A stretch of 64,000 nt of DNA from Mucilaginibacter straminoryzae (GCF_022953055.1 NZ_JALJEJ010000002.1:124001-188000), one strand, 5' to 3'. Counted from the first letter of the stretch, positions 54,416 through 63,051 are shown. Translations and numbers: made by a program. Notes: a model not told the origin generated them from the letters alone.

Positions 54416-55588
54416 CTATATCTTAAGTCTTAAATGCCTTTTCTCCATCCATCCTGCTATCTGTATCAGGATAAAAGACGTAAGAATTGAACGTAATAAC
54501 CCCGGCAGGCCTGAATTAATCACCGGGGGATACTTGATATTAAACAGCATCAATAGAAACACCTGGAAATAAGGCAGCAAATAGCAGGTAAGCGTACTGG
54601 TACCAGCTGGACTAATCCATTTGAGCAGATTTCTGTACCCCTTAACATCCATCAGGTAGATCATGAGTTCAAATACCAGGATGGTGATACCACCACAGAT
54701 AAAAACCCAGGCCGGTGTAGAGCGTATCTTTGAGATTCCTTCGGCATAAGGCCTGATCAAAAGCCCGGCAACAATGAACAACACGCCGGTAACGGCTAAC
54801 ACCGCCCATAGACGGGTTGTTTTCCCCGCATCATTCAGATAAGTGAACACACGCGAGATGATCACACCGCCCATTACCAGCGCTACAGATGATCCATCGC
54901 CAATGATCCAAAGCTTGCCTTTAGGCACTATCGTGTGGCAGATGATATTCAGCGCTACAAACAGCGCGTAAAATACGGTTAACCATTTCATGTTCCCGCG
55001 CGATAAAACATATATCAACGCGCAGGTTAAATAAGACCATCCGATAATCCCCAGGATCCCCCACCAGGAAGGCCTCATCCAATGTACATCAGTGCCCTCG
55101 CCACCTTTATAAATAATGGCCATTAAAACCAGCAATAGCACACCGGCTGCAACTAAAGCATAGCGAACAATTTTTTTCATCTTCTCCGGGTAATCCAACC
55201 AGATCAGGAAAAAAGCTACCGTAATGATCAGGGCCCAGGCGGCTTTGGGTATCAGGGACACGCTGCGGTTATATGATTCGAGATTTACATGGTAGAAGCC
55301 CATTACCAGCAGCGCAAAGCCGCGGGTGATCACATACAATAGCAGTTGCTTTGTACTATCGCCCTTTTTTATGCGGCTTTTAATAGCAAACTGAAGCGAT
55401 AGCCCCACAATAAATAAAAAGGCGGGGAATATGGTATCTGCAAAACCCATTGCATCGGCGTCTGCCTTCGCATGGTCAATCCATTCCGGAATGTGCTTTA
55501 CGCCGCTGGCATCATTTACAAAAATCATCAGAAACATGGTTAGTGACCTTAATGCATCAATGGACAGTAGACGTTTGGGTATTTGCAT
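54416..55588 (-). CDS. DUF5009/NagX-type membrane acyltransferase
   Basis: The 390-residue protein has about ten membrane segments and the family opening RLLSIDALRSLTMFLMIFVN, in which the aspartate is conserved, plus FPAFLFIVGLSLQFAIKSRI. It is related to heparan-alpha-glucosaminide N-acetyltransferase and YeiB-like acyltransferases, which move acetyl groups across a membrane onto sugars. A link to the glycan genes below is plausible but not shown. The 242-bp gap to the divergent kinase gene holds the dyad at 55813 and nothing else clear. Confidence 0.88.
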   Translation of the reverse strand: MQIPKRLLSIDALRSLTMFLMIFVNDASGVKHIPEWIDHAKADADAMGFADTIFPAFLFIVGLSLQFAIKSRIKKGDSTKQLLLYVITRGFALLVMGFYHVNLESYNRSVSLIPKAAWALIITVAFFLIWLDYPEKMKKIVRYALVAAGVLLLVLMAIIYKGGEGTDVHWMRPSWWGILGIIGWSYLTCALIYVLSRGNMKWLTVFYALFVALNIICHTIVPKGKLWIIGDGSSVALVMGGVIISRVFTYLNDAGKTTRLWAVLAVTGVLFIVAGLLIRPYAEGISKIRSTPAWVFICGGITILVFELMIYLMDVKGYRNLLKWISPAGTSTLTCYLLPYFQVFLLMLFNIKYPPVINSGLPGLLRSILTSFILIQIAGWMEKRHLRLKI

Positions 55589-55812
55589 GGAAGGAGTTAA
55601 TAACTGGTTAGCAGCGGGGTTTCTAATATAGCTTTTTGTTTAGTTAATATTTAAAATGATCTGACCTGGGGAAAGATTTTTCATCGATTTATCGGCCGGG
55701 AATCCACTTTGGCATCCAGGAGCATTAATTTAAAGTTAACCAAAAATGCCCGTCATCATTTTTTTTTCTGACAGTACTCATTTCAATCTGCGGCATTCAT
55801 TTATCATATTTG

Positions 55813-55824
55813 TGATAAAAATCA
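55813..55824. promoter_or_regulatory. CRP/FNR-type dyad overlapping the start of the FixL-like gene
   Basis: TGA-TAAAAA-TCA, extended as TTGTGA-N6-TCATAT, fits the CRP/FNR half-site spacing and ends 7 bp before the ATG. Its position is not that of an activator site, so if real it would repress. TTATCA at 55801 and TGATAA at 55813 also form an overlapping inverted repeat. Confidence 0.4.
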
Positions 55825-55830
55825 TATTTA

Positions 55831-57024
55831 ATGGAGAGTGGTGCGCTTTTAAAAGCCATAATAGAAAATGCTATCGACGGCATTATTACCATTGGTGAAA
55901 GAGGAATAATCGAAAGCATTAATCCTTCGGCCTGTAAACTATTTGGTTATCAGCCAGAAGAAGTAGTAGGCCGCAACATCTCCATGCTGATGCCACCACC
56001 TGACAGTGTTCAGCACGACGAATATATTAACCGGTACCAACAGACTGGCAAAGCGCATATTATCGGCATCGGCCGCGAGGTTAAGGGCCTGCGCAAAGAC
56101 GGCTCTATCTTTCCGTTCCGCCTGGGTGTGAGTGAAGTCCAATTCTCGGGACGAAAGATTTATACCGGTTTCATCCATGACCTTAGCCGCGAAAAGGACG
56201 CCGAAGAAAAACTGCGGGTATACGCCGCACACCTGGAAGAACTGGTAGAAGAACGTACGCAATCGCTGCAAAAATCACTGAAAGCGCTGGAGGTGGCTAA
56301 AGAGGAAGTGATCCAGACGCTTGAAAAAGAAAAGGAGCTGGGCCAGTTGAAAAGCCGCTTTGTCTCCATGGCTTCGCACGAGTTCCGCACACCGCTAAGT
56401 TCTATTCAGCTATCTGCTGTTCTGATAGAAAAATACGCGCAGGAGTTCAACAGCCCTAACATTGCCAAACATATTGCAAAAATTAAGAACTCTGTTGCCA
56501 ACCTCACCAGTATCCTGAATGATTTCCTATCGCTCGAAAAACTAGAGGCCGGCAAAGTAGCGCCTGTTTATACCACGTTTGATATTGTGAATTTCTCTGA
56601 AGAAATTACGGAAGAGATGCAGCTGATCGCCAAGCAAAACCAACACATCGTGTATCAGCACACAGGTACCAGCGGTATGGTAAGCCTTGACCAGGCACTG
56701 CTGAAAAACTGTATCATCAACCTCATCAGCAACGCCATCAAATATTCGGGCGAGAATACATTTATCGAGTTCAATACAGAAATTACGCCCCATGCCCTTA
56801 CCGTTGTGGTAAAAGATAACGGTATAGGCATACCCGAAGCTGATCAGAAACACTTGTTCGAAGCCTTCTTCAGGGCGCACAACACCGGCAACATACCGGG
56901 TACAGGCCTTGGCCTTAATATCGTGACACGTTATGCCGGACTGATGAACGGCCAAATTAAATTCGAAAGTAAAGTAAACAACGGTACATCCTTCACCTTA
57001 ACATTCCCTTTCAGCCATGAGTAA
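55831..57024 (+). CDS. FixL-like heme-PAS oxygen-sensing histidine kinase
   Basis: The 397-residue soluble protein has a PAS domain (about 5-120), a coiled coil (about 122-170), HisKA (phospho-accepting H183 in SMASHEFRTPLSS) and HATPase (N box NCIINLISNAIKYS, G2 GTGLGLNIVTRYAG). The PAS segment aligns with the heme pocket of rhizobial FixL: H62 is the proximal heme ligand, R68, H76 and I77 line the pocket, and R82 is the distal arginine that signals oxygen binding (HIIGIGR). The proximal region QHDEYINRY matches FixL closely. It lacks the N-terminal membrane segments of Sinorhizobium FixL. The start overlaps no other gene; the stop overlaps the next gene by 8 bp. Confidence 0.93.
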   Translation: MESGALLKAIIENAIDGIITIGERGIIESINPSACKLFGYQPEEVVGRNISMLMPPPDSVQHDEYINRYQQTGKAHIIGIGREVKGLRKDGSIFPFRLGVSEVQFSGRKIYTGFIHDLSREKDAEEKLRVYAAHLEELVEERTQSLQKSLKALEVAKEEVIQTLEKEKELGQLKSRFVSMASHEFRTPLSSIQLSAVLIEKYAQEFNSPNIAKHIAKIKNSVANLTSILNDFLSLEKLEAGKVAPVYTTFDIVNFSEEITEEMQLIAKQNQHIVYQHTGTSGMVSLDQALLKNCIINLISNAIKYSGENTFIEFNTEITPHALTVVVKDNGIGIPEADQKHLFEAFFRAHNTGNIPGTGLGLNIVTRYAGLMNGQIKFESKVNNGTSFTLTFPFSHE

Positions 57025-58069
57025 ATGCATCTTGATTATTGAGGATAACAATGACATTCGCGAAAGCACAGCAGAAATACTTGAACTAAGCGGTTACCAG
57101 GTATTGCAAGCCGCTAATGGTAAACTTGGTGTTGACCTTGCCGGCCAGCATAAACCAGACTTGATCCTTTGCGACATTATGATGCCCGAACTGGATGGCT
57201 ATGGTGTGCTTTACCTGTTGAATAAAAACCCCGACACAGCCTCTACCCCATTTATTTTCCTGACCGCCAAGGCAGAACGCGTGGATTTCAGAAAAGGCAT
57301 GGAAATGGGTGCCGATGATTACCTCACCAAGCCCTTTGATGATATTGAATTGCTGAACGCCATTGAAAGCCGCCTGGCAAAAAAGGAAAAGCAGCAGGCC
57401 TATTACAGCCGCTCTTTACAGAATATAGAAGGGTTGGCCAATAGCTCGAAAAACGGCACTGCAGAACTGCAGAATGTAATTGCCAGCAGAAAAATAAGAC
57501 AGATAAAAAAGAAACAGGTGCTGTATTACGAGGGTGATACGCCGCAGGGTATTTACCTGGTCCTCGAGGGCAGCATTAAAACCTTGAAATTGGCCGAAGA
57601 TGGCCGCGAGTTAATGACTGGGCTGTACAAGCCGGACGATTACCTGGGCGTGAATGCACTACTGCTTGACGAGACCTTTACCGATACGGCTGAAGCCATG
57701 GAAGATGCGGCAGTTTGTCTGTTGCCTAAAGATACCGTGCTCACGCTGCTTGACCGTTACCCCGACATCGGCCGACAGTTTTTAAAAATACTTTCTAACG
57801 ATATCCGCGAAAAAGAAGACCAGCTGATCGAATTGGCGTATAATTCAGTACGTAAACGCCTGGCTCAGGTACTGGTAAGGCTAAGCAAGCAGTCTGCAGA
57901 TCCCGCACATTTCAAAATTTCGCGCGAAGAGCTGGCTTCTATGGCCGGTATGGCTACCGAGACTGTAAGCCGTACACTTACCGATTTTAAAGACGAAGGT
58001 TTGATTGAAAAGAAAGGCGCAAACGTGCAGGTGCTGGACTTAAACCGCTTGATGAAAATGAAAAACTGA
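57017..58069 (+). CDS. Response regulator with receiver fused to a CRP/FNR-type DNA-binding protein
   Basis: The 350-residue protein has a receiver domain (about 3-120) with phospho-acceptor D53 (LILCDIMMPELD), T83 and K105 (YLTKPF). A linker follows (about 125-155), then a cyclic-nucleotide-binding-like beta-roll (about 160-260, LYYEGDTPQGIYLVLEGSIK) and a Crp-type helix-turn-helix (about 285-335, REELASMAGMATETVSRTL and TDFKDEGLI). It joins the roles of FixJ and FixK in one chain. No Fe-S cysteine cluster of FNR is present, so oxygen input should come by phosphorylation from the kinase. The two genes overlap by 8 bp, indicating coupled expression. Confidence 0.93.
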   Translation: MSKCILIIEDNNDIRESTAEILELSGYQVLQAANGKLGVDLAGQHKPDLILCDIMMPELDGYGVLYLLNKNPDTASTPFIFLTAKAERVDFRKGMEMGADDYLTKPFDDIELLNAIESRLAKKEKQQAYYSRSLQNIEGLANSSKNGTAELQNVIASRKIRQIKKKQVLYYEGDTPQGIYLVLEGSIKTLKLAEDGRELMTGLYKPDDYLGVNALLLDETFTDTAEAMEDAAVCLLPKDTVLTLLDRYPDIGRQFLKILSNDIREKEDQLIELAYNSVRKRLAQVLVRLSKQSADPAHFKISREELASMAGMATETVSRTLTDFKDEGLIEKKGANVQVLDLNRLMKMKN

Positions 58070-58088
58070 CGAAGGTCACTTTTTTGGC

Positions 58089-58131
58089 TGACCGGCCTCA
58101 CGCTCATTCTCTCAAAGTCAGGGTACTTTTG
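58089..58131 (+). promoter_or_regulatory. Predicted activated promoter of the ldh-hemN operon
   Basis: The dyad TGA-CCGGCC-TCA (58089-58100) is followed by a 23-bp spacer and TACTTTTG (58124-58131), an exact TAnnTTTG -7 box. No TTG -33 box is seen. The dyad centre would lie near -41, the class II activator position of CRP/FNR proteins. The same 23-bp spacing occurs at 63083-63125. Confidence 0.6.
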
Positions 58132-58159
58132 TATTAAGAAATAAAATGTCCTGAAAAAG

Positions 58160-59191
58160 ATGAAAGTGGTAGCATACAGTATCAAACCTTTTGAAAAAGA
58201 ATTTCTGGCGAAAGCGAATCAAAAAAAACACGATATCACCTTAATATCCAATCCGCTGGGACCCGATACTGCAATTTTTGCACAGGGAAAAGATGCCGTA
58301 GTTGTTTTCACCAATGATGATGTATCCGCCCCGGTAGTAGAAAAATTAGCAGATCTGGGGATAAAATACATCGCTACCCGCTCTGCCGGTACAGACCATA
58401 TTGATAAAGATGCAGCAGGCAAACGGGGGATAAAACTGGCTAACGTTCCGGCTTATTCACCGCAGGCTATTGCCGAGCATACCGCTGCGCTTGCCCTTTC
58501 TTTAAGCCGGCACATTGTAAAAGCAGATCAGCACAGCCACCATTTTGATTTTAAATTGGATGAACTGATCGGTTTTAACTTCTTCGGAAAAACGGTTGGC
58601 CTTATCGGCTTAGGCCATATCGGCCATGCCACTGCAGCTATATTCAAAGGCCTTGGCTGTAAAGTGATTGCCTATGACGTGGTAACGCCAGCAGATACAC
58701 AAGGCATTGAAATGGTATCGCTGGAAGAGCTCTTAAAAACGGCAGACGTTATTTCGCTGCATGCCCCACTTACGCCTCAAACCCGCCACCTGATCAACAA
58801 GGATACCATTGCACTGATGAAACCCGGTGTCATGTTACTGAACACCTCACGCGGTGCGCTGGTTGATACCGCCGCCGCAGTTGATGCCTTAGAACAGGGC
58901 CGCATTGGCTACCTTGGTTTAGACGTATATGAGAACGAAAAGGGCCTGTTTTTTGAAGACCACGAAAGGGATACCAACCACGATCCGCTATTGGCCCGTT
59001 TAATGGCGCACCCCAATGTAATTGTTACACCACACCAGGCTTTCTTAACCAACGAAGCCTTACAGCAAATAGCAGATCAGACGATTAAAAACCTTGATCA
59101 GTGGCAGAACAACAAATGCGTAGGCAACGCCTGCGTTTGTGCCAAAAACTGCAGGGTTGTACCTGTCAACATCGAAACTACTGTAAACTGA
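58160..59191 (+). CDS. D-lactate dehydrogenase / 2-hydroxyacid dehydrogenase
   Basis: The 343-residue protein has the D-2-hydroxyacid dehydrogenase fold: NAD motif VGLIGLGHIGHATA, catalytic arginine in LLNTSRGALVD, glutamate in YLGLDVYENE and histidine in VTPHQAF. ATRSAGTDHID is typical of fermentative D-LDH. It reduces pyruvate to D-lactate with NADH. Unusually it ends in a short cysteine-rich tail (CVGNACVCAKNC, four cysteines in 12 residues) that could bind metal or respond to redox state. It is followed 7 bp later by hemN in one operon, downstream of the oxygen-sensing pair. Confidence 0.92.
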   Translation: MKVVAYSIKPFEKEFLAKANQKKHDITLISNPLGPDTAIFAQGKDAVVVFTNDDVSAPVVEKLADLGIKYIATRSAGTDHIDKDAAGKRGIKLANVPAYSPQAIAEHTAALALSLSRHIVKADQHSHHFDFKLDELIGFNFFGKTVGLIGLGHIGHATAAIFKGLGCKVIAYDVVTPADTQGIEMVSLEELLKTADVISLHAPLTPQTRHLINKDTIALMKPGVMLLNTSRGALVDTAAAVDALEQGRIGYLGLDVYENEKGLFFEDHERDTNHDPLLARLMAHPNVIVTPHQAFLTNEALQQIADQTIKNLDQWQNNKCVGNACVCAKNCRVVPVNIETTVN

Positions 59192-59198
59192 AAAGGTA

Positions 59199-60566
59199 AT
59201 GATCGCCCCGCATAATTTAATTGATAAATACAACGTGGCCGCGCCGCGTTATACCAGCTACCCCACTGTACCCTACTGGGATAAGGGCGACTTTAACAAA
59301 GACGAATGGCGCAAATCGGTAAAGTTTTCTTTCGACGAAACGAACGAAGCCGACGGAATCAGCATCTACATACACCTGCCTTTCTGCGAAAGCTTGTGTA
59401 CCTATTGCGGCTGTAATACCCGCATTACCAAAAACCACCAGGTAGAAGAACCTTACATTAAAGCGGTACTGCTCGAATGGGCCATGTATTGCAACGTTTT
59501 CGGCAAAAAACCGGTGATCCGCGAAATTCACCTCGGCGGTGGTACGCCTACTTTCTTCAGCCCGGAGCATCTGCAGATATTGATAGACGGCATATTAGCT
59601 AATTCGATTGTACACCCTAAAGCCGAGTTTAGTTTTGAAGCACACCCCGGAAATACCACGCAGGAACATTTGCAGGTATTGTACAACCTGGGGTTCCGGC
59701 GTTTAAGCCTGGGGATACAAGATTTTGACCCGGTTGTTCAGTTTATTATCAACCGCATCCAAAGTTTCGAACAGGTAAAAACCGTAACGGAACAGGCACG
59801 CCAGATTGGTTATACGTCAATCAATTACGACCTGATCTACGGGCTGCCGAAACAAACCTTAAACGGCTTGCGCTGCACCATTAACCTGGTGAAAGAGCTG
59901 CAGCCAGACCGCATTGCCTTTTACAGCTATGCGCACGTGCCGTGGATTAAGCCCGGCCAGCGCCGCTACAGCGATGCAGACCTGCCCGATGCCCTTGAAA
60001 AACGGATATTGTACGAAGGCGGCCGCGAAATGCTGACGGCGAAAGGTTACCGTGAAATTGGTATGGACCATTTTTCGCTGCAGACCGACAGCTTATACCT
60101 GGCAGAGCAAAACGGCACGCTGCACCGCAACTTTATGGGCTATACGCACCAGTATACGCAGTTGATGGTGGGCCTGGGCGTATCGTCTATCAGTGATACG
60201 TGGTACGCATTTTCACAAAATGTAAAAACGGTGGAAGAATACGTGGCGTTGATTAACAATAATGAATTACCGGTATTTAAAGGCCATTTCCTGACACCCG
60301 AAGACCTGGTGATACGCCGCCACATCCTTAACCTGATGTGCAAAGGCCAAACCACCTGGCCTATAGACAAAGATTTTGAACCCGCATTATATGATGGCAT
60401 AGATAGAATGCATGCCCTTGCCGACGACGGACTGATCGACCTGACCTCGACAGGCGCTACGGTCACGCCACTGGGCAAACGCTTTCTTCGGAACATCTGT
60501 ATGGCCCTGGATGCAAGGCTCTGGGCTGATAAACCTACTTCTCAATTGTTTAGTATGGCAGGATAA
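59199..60566 (+). CDS. hemN: Oxygen-independent coproporphyrinogen III oxidase
   Basis: The 455-residue radical SAM protein has the cluster motif HLPFCESLCTYCGCNTR, where the first three cysteines bind [4Fe-4S] in a CxxxCxxC pattern and the fourth is typical of HemN rather than HemW. GGGTPTFF binds SAM and the length matches E. coli HemN (457). It makes protoporphyrinogen IX without oxygen, so heme synthesis can continue when oxygen is low. Placement in an operon with D-LDH behind the FixL-like system fits control by oxygen. Confidence 0.95.
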   Translation: MIAPHNLIDKYNVAAPRYTSYPTVPYWDKGDFNKDEWRKSVKFSFDETNEADGISIYIHLPFCESLCTYCGCNTRITKNHQVEEPYIKAVLLEWAMYCNVFGKKPVIREIHLGGGTPTFFSPEHLQILIDGILANSIVHPKAEFSFEAHPGNTTQEHLQVLYNLGFRRLSLGIQDFDPVVQFIINRIQSFEQVKTVTEQARQIGYTSINYDLIYGLPKQTLNGLRCTINLVKELQPDRIAFYSYAHVPWIKPGQRRYSDADLPDALEKRILYEGGREMLTAKGYREIGMDHFSLQTDSLYLAEQNGTLHRNFMGYTHQYTQLMVGLGVSSISDTWYAFSQNVKTVEEYVALINNNELPVFKGHFLTPEDLVIRRHILNLMCKGQTTWPIDKDFEPALYDGIDRMHALADDGLIDLTSTGATVTPLGKRFLRNICMALDARLWADKPTSQLFSMAG

Positions 60567-60587
60567 AAGGGAGTATCCTGGCACAAA

Positions 60588-60614
60588 AAGAGCGGCACAA
60601 GCCGCTTTTTTTGT
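60588..60614 (+). terminator. Terminator after hemN
   Basis: AGCGGC-ACAA-GCCGCT (60591-60606) forms a 6-bp stem preceded by A residues and followed by TTTTTTTGTG. Confidence 0.85.
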
Positions 60615-60630
60615 GTGGGCCGTTACCTTT

Positions 60631-60643
60631 AATGACCAATCAC
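60631..60643. repeat. Short GTCATT-family copy downstream of hemN
   Basis: AATGACCAATCAC repeats the words of the right arm at 25785-25800 on the plus strand. It lies in the 260-bp gap between hemN and the next gene. The remainder of that gap holds two hairpins and a cysteine-rich open frame without a start. Confidence 0.4.
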
Positions 60644-60766
60644 TGAATGAATAAAAAAAGTGGTGGCTGGCAAAAGCCAGTTAGCCACGTCTGCCAAAGT
60701 TACCACGCTGCCGCATTTACCGCATTCGCCACAGTTACCGGGCCGGCCACAGGTTTACTAACTTTT

Positions 60767-60808
60767 AAGGCCGGATTACCGCCATTATTTTGTCAGTAAT
60801 CCGGCCTT
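60767..60808 (-). terminator. Strong hairpin after the cysteine-rich gene
   Basis: AAGGCCGGATTAC (60767-60779) pairs perfectly with GTAATCCGGCCTT (60796-60808). It lies 18 bp after the stop of the minus-strand gene ending at 60827. The U-run beyond it is weak. Confidence 0.7.
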
Positions 60809-60826
60809 CGGGCAATAAAAATAAGC

Positions 60827-62617
60827 TTAACTGATCACCTGTCCCACCGCAGCGACATGCAATTCTGCCAGGAGTAATTGCTTTTGCATCTCCTCTCCTG
60901 CCGTCTTTACCGAATCTTTCAACGCCGGCAGCAGGTTTTTATAATAATTAATACCCTTCAGTAACTCTTCTTTAAACTTGGCCAGTTGCTTCCCTTTTTT
61001 ATTGCTCATCTCCTGTAGATACCCGGTCACCTCTTTCCTGAAGTAGTCGATATAGATATTCAGCTCATTCACAAACAAGTTGGGCCGGTTCACTTCAGCC
61101 AGCAAATTGCATGCACCATAAATATGCTTTACCATTTCGTCCAGCTTGTATATCCGGTTAAAATAAGCCAGGTTTGGTCCGGGGCAAATGGCAACAGCTT
61201 TGCTTTCTTTTCGCTTAAGCATATCGTTTTTGATGTAAGTAGAAGCACATAAACCTTCGCACAGACAGATCTTTTCGGTAATTGCCTTGTACTGCTCGCG
61301 ATATTCAGCTTCCGGCAGGCATTTATCTTTCAGCTCCGTAATCTTCAGGTTCTGGTATTGCCTGGAAGCGGTGCAGATCGGCTGTTCGGTAAATTCGGTA
61401 TTATTACATAACAGTTTCTTGGTACAGGGGCTTCCGGGCCTCCCTTCAATTACACGCTTTACCCGCTGCTCTTCTATGGTGCTATGCCTGAAGTTATTGA
61501 AGAGCACTCCCAGTGGCGACGCTGCACTCACATAAAAATCATCTTTCTCTGCTTCACTTAGCTTGTGCAGGGTATCTTCGTCTACGTTGGTCGCTTCCGG
61601 CACCAGCAGGAAGGGGCTGCCCCAACCGGTGGCATCCAGGCAGTAATATTTCAGCAGGAAATCATTCTCGCTCGAAGTACCGATACCGCCCTGGGCGCTC
61701 AGCTTCTGTTGCGGGATGTGTTTGGCATCGATACCCTTTGTGGTTAACGCCGCGCTGTACATCTCCCATAGTTCCGTGCGCATATCGCCGCGGTTCTGCT
61801 TAAACTCTTCCAATATAGGGCCAAGCAATAACCCATCTGTTGCAAAGGCATGGCCGCCACAGTTCAAACCGGATTCTACCCTGAATTCGGAAACCCATAA
61901 ACCCTTTTTCGCTAAAAATTTCGCCTGGATGAAAGCCGAACGGAAGTCGCTCACTTTAAGGATGATTTTCTTTTTCAGCTTACCGTCAGCATCAGGGAAG
62001 AAATCCGGGAAGTTTTCGAGGTAGCTGTAAAGTTTCGGGTTCATCCCTGCAGACAGCACCACAGATGATTCCAGCGTACTTTCGGCAAAGCCCCTCAATG
62101 CGGCAAGCGCGTCGGTATTGGTATCGCCGGTATATTCTCCGGTTGCGGTGTAATTCATCTTATCTACCTTAGACATGATGTTGCCGTCGATATCGCCTTT
62201 CTGCATTTTACTGCGCAGGATATCCTGAAAGATCTTTTTACTACCGGCATCTTCAAACTCCTGCATCAGCTCGTAGCCGTGGCGCAGCTGTGAATCGGGA
62301 GGCAGCAACTGAAAGTAGCGATCCAAATCGCTTTCGCCTGTAAATTCTTCTTTTTTTAACTGTTCGAACTGCTCGTCAACCAGTTGATGAAGCAAATCCA
62401 AATAAGCCGTAATGCGGCGCGCCCGCCGGTCTGGTGCAGACTTGGAGATCGCTTTAAAAGTTAATCCGTTTTGAATCGAGTGGTACTCGCGCATCCGCTC
62501 GCAAAGCTCGTCATCAACAATAGAAACCACGGACGAGATGCCGTAGCGGGCTACTTTTAAAGGGGTGTCGATTGAATAACCAAGCCCCAAAACGGGGATA
62601 TGAAATTTGTGAATCAT
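60827..62617 (-). CDS. Large cysteine-rich protein, nitronate-monooxygenase-like FMN barrel (tentative)
   Basis: The 596-residue protein is of no family I can name surely. It starts IPVLGLGYSIDTPLKVARYG, which resembles the entrance of nitronate monooxygenase or IMP-dehydrogenase-like TIM barrels. LNCGGHAFATDG (C253, H256) and LSAQGGIGTS (about 307-315) fit the FMN phosphate-binding loops of that fold. Residues 398-478 hold eight cysteines (398, 404, 415, 433, 451, 453, 457, 478), the densest being CLCEGLC, so an Fe-S cluster is possible. It ends in a helical region (about 480-596). It lies between hemN and genes associated with cbb3 oxidase, so a role in low-oxygen metabolism is likely but unproven. 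Confidence 0.65.
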   Translation of the reverse strand: MIHKFHIPVLGLGYSIDTPLKVARYGISSVVSIVDDELCERMREYHSIQNGLTFKAISKSAPDRRARRITAYLDLLHQLVDEQFEQLKKEEFTGESDLDRYFQLLPPDSQLRHGYELMQEFEDAGSKKIFQDILRSKMQKGDIDGNIMSKVDKMNYTATGEYTGDTNTDALAALRGFAESTLESSVVLSAGMNPKLYSYLENFPDFFPDADGKLKKKIILKVSDFRSAFIQAKFLAKKGLWVSEFRVESGLNCGGHAFATDGLLLGPILEEFKQNRGDMRTELWEMYSAALTTKGIDAKHIPQQKLSAQGGIGTSSENDFLLKYYCLDATGWGSPFLLVPEATNVDEDTLHKLSEAEKDDFYVSAASPLGVLFNNFRHSTIEEQRVKRVIEGRPGSPCTKKLLCNNTEFTEQPICTASRQYQNLKITELKDKCLPEAEYREQYKAITEKICLCEGLCASTYIKNDMLKRKESKAVAICPGPNLAYFNRIYKLDEMVKHIYGACNLLAEVNRPNLFVNELNIYIDYFRKEVTGYLQEMSNKKGKQLAKFKEELLKGINYYKNLLPALKDSVKTAGEEMQKQLLLAELHVAAVGQVIS

Positions 62618-62649
62618 GATTAAAATAGATTGCAGAAATAAATCAAGAA

Positions 62650-62676
62650 AAAAGCGGCACTGCGGCCGCTTTTCGC
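62650..62676 (-). terminator. Terminator after the three-helix membrane protein
   Basis: AAAAGCGGC (62650-62658) pairs with GCCGCTTTT (62665-62673). The minus strand reads on into TTTTTTCTTG, a good U-run. Confidence 0.85.
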
Positions 62677-62700
62677 TTTAGATCAATTAGGAAATTATAG

Positions 62701-63051
62701 TTAAAGCACAAAAATGAGTGTCATTACCAGGTGGATAAGTACGCTTGCGGCAAAGAAAGATAACGTTGCACGAATACCCGCACCGCCCATATTAGCGATC
62801 AGGTTTGCAAAGAAACAAACAAGGGTAATGCCTACCACATACTCTGGTGCATTGAAATAATATACCAGGGTAGCAGGTAAAGCCAGCAGGAATACGCCAT
62901 GCACCATCAGCGTGATAAAGAACCACAGCGTGCGGTTAGGGGCCTGGCTATCGGCAAAGGCCAAAAATCTTTCACGAAGGCTGGTTCTTGCTTCAGCGGC
63001 ATGTCCGTCTACTGTCCAGGTTGCAGGTGCTATAGTTTTTAAAGTTGCCAT
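62701..63051 (-). CDS. Small three-helix membrane protein
   Basis: The 116-residue protein has a soluble N-terminus (about 1-40, with TSLRERFLAFADSQAPNRT) and three membrane segments (about 42-62, 66-87 and 92-114). A histidine lies in the first segment (MVHGVFLLALPA) and another in the last (SVLIHLVMTLI). I do not recognise the family. Its promoter carries the same TGA-N6-TCA arrangement as the ldh-hemN promoter, so it is probably induced by low oxygen. Confidence 0.75.
   Translation of the reverse strand: MATLKTIAPATWTVDGHAAEARTSLRERFLAFADSQAPNRTLWFFITLMVHGVFLLALPATLVYYFNAPEYVVGITLVCFFANLIANMGGAGIRATLSFFAASVLIHLVMTLIFVL

Noticed and set aside
60647-60799. 50-residue plus-strand frame starting MNKKSGGW after hemN
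   Set aside because: It runs into the strong hairpin at 60767-60808, has a poor composition, and overlaps the cysteine-rich frame on the other strand. There is not enough to call a gene.
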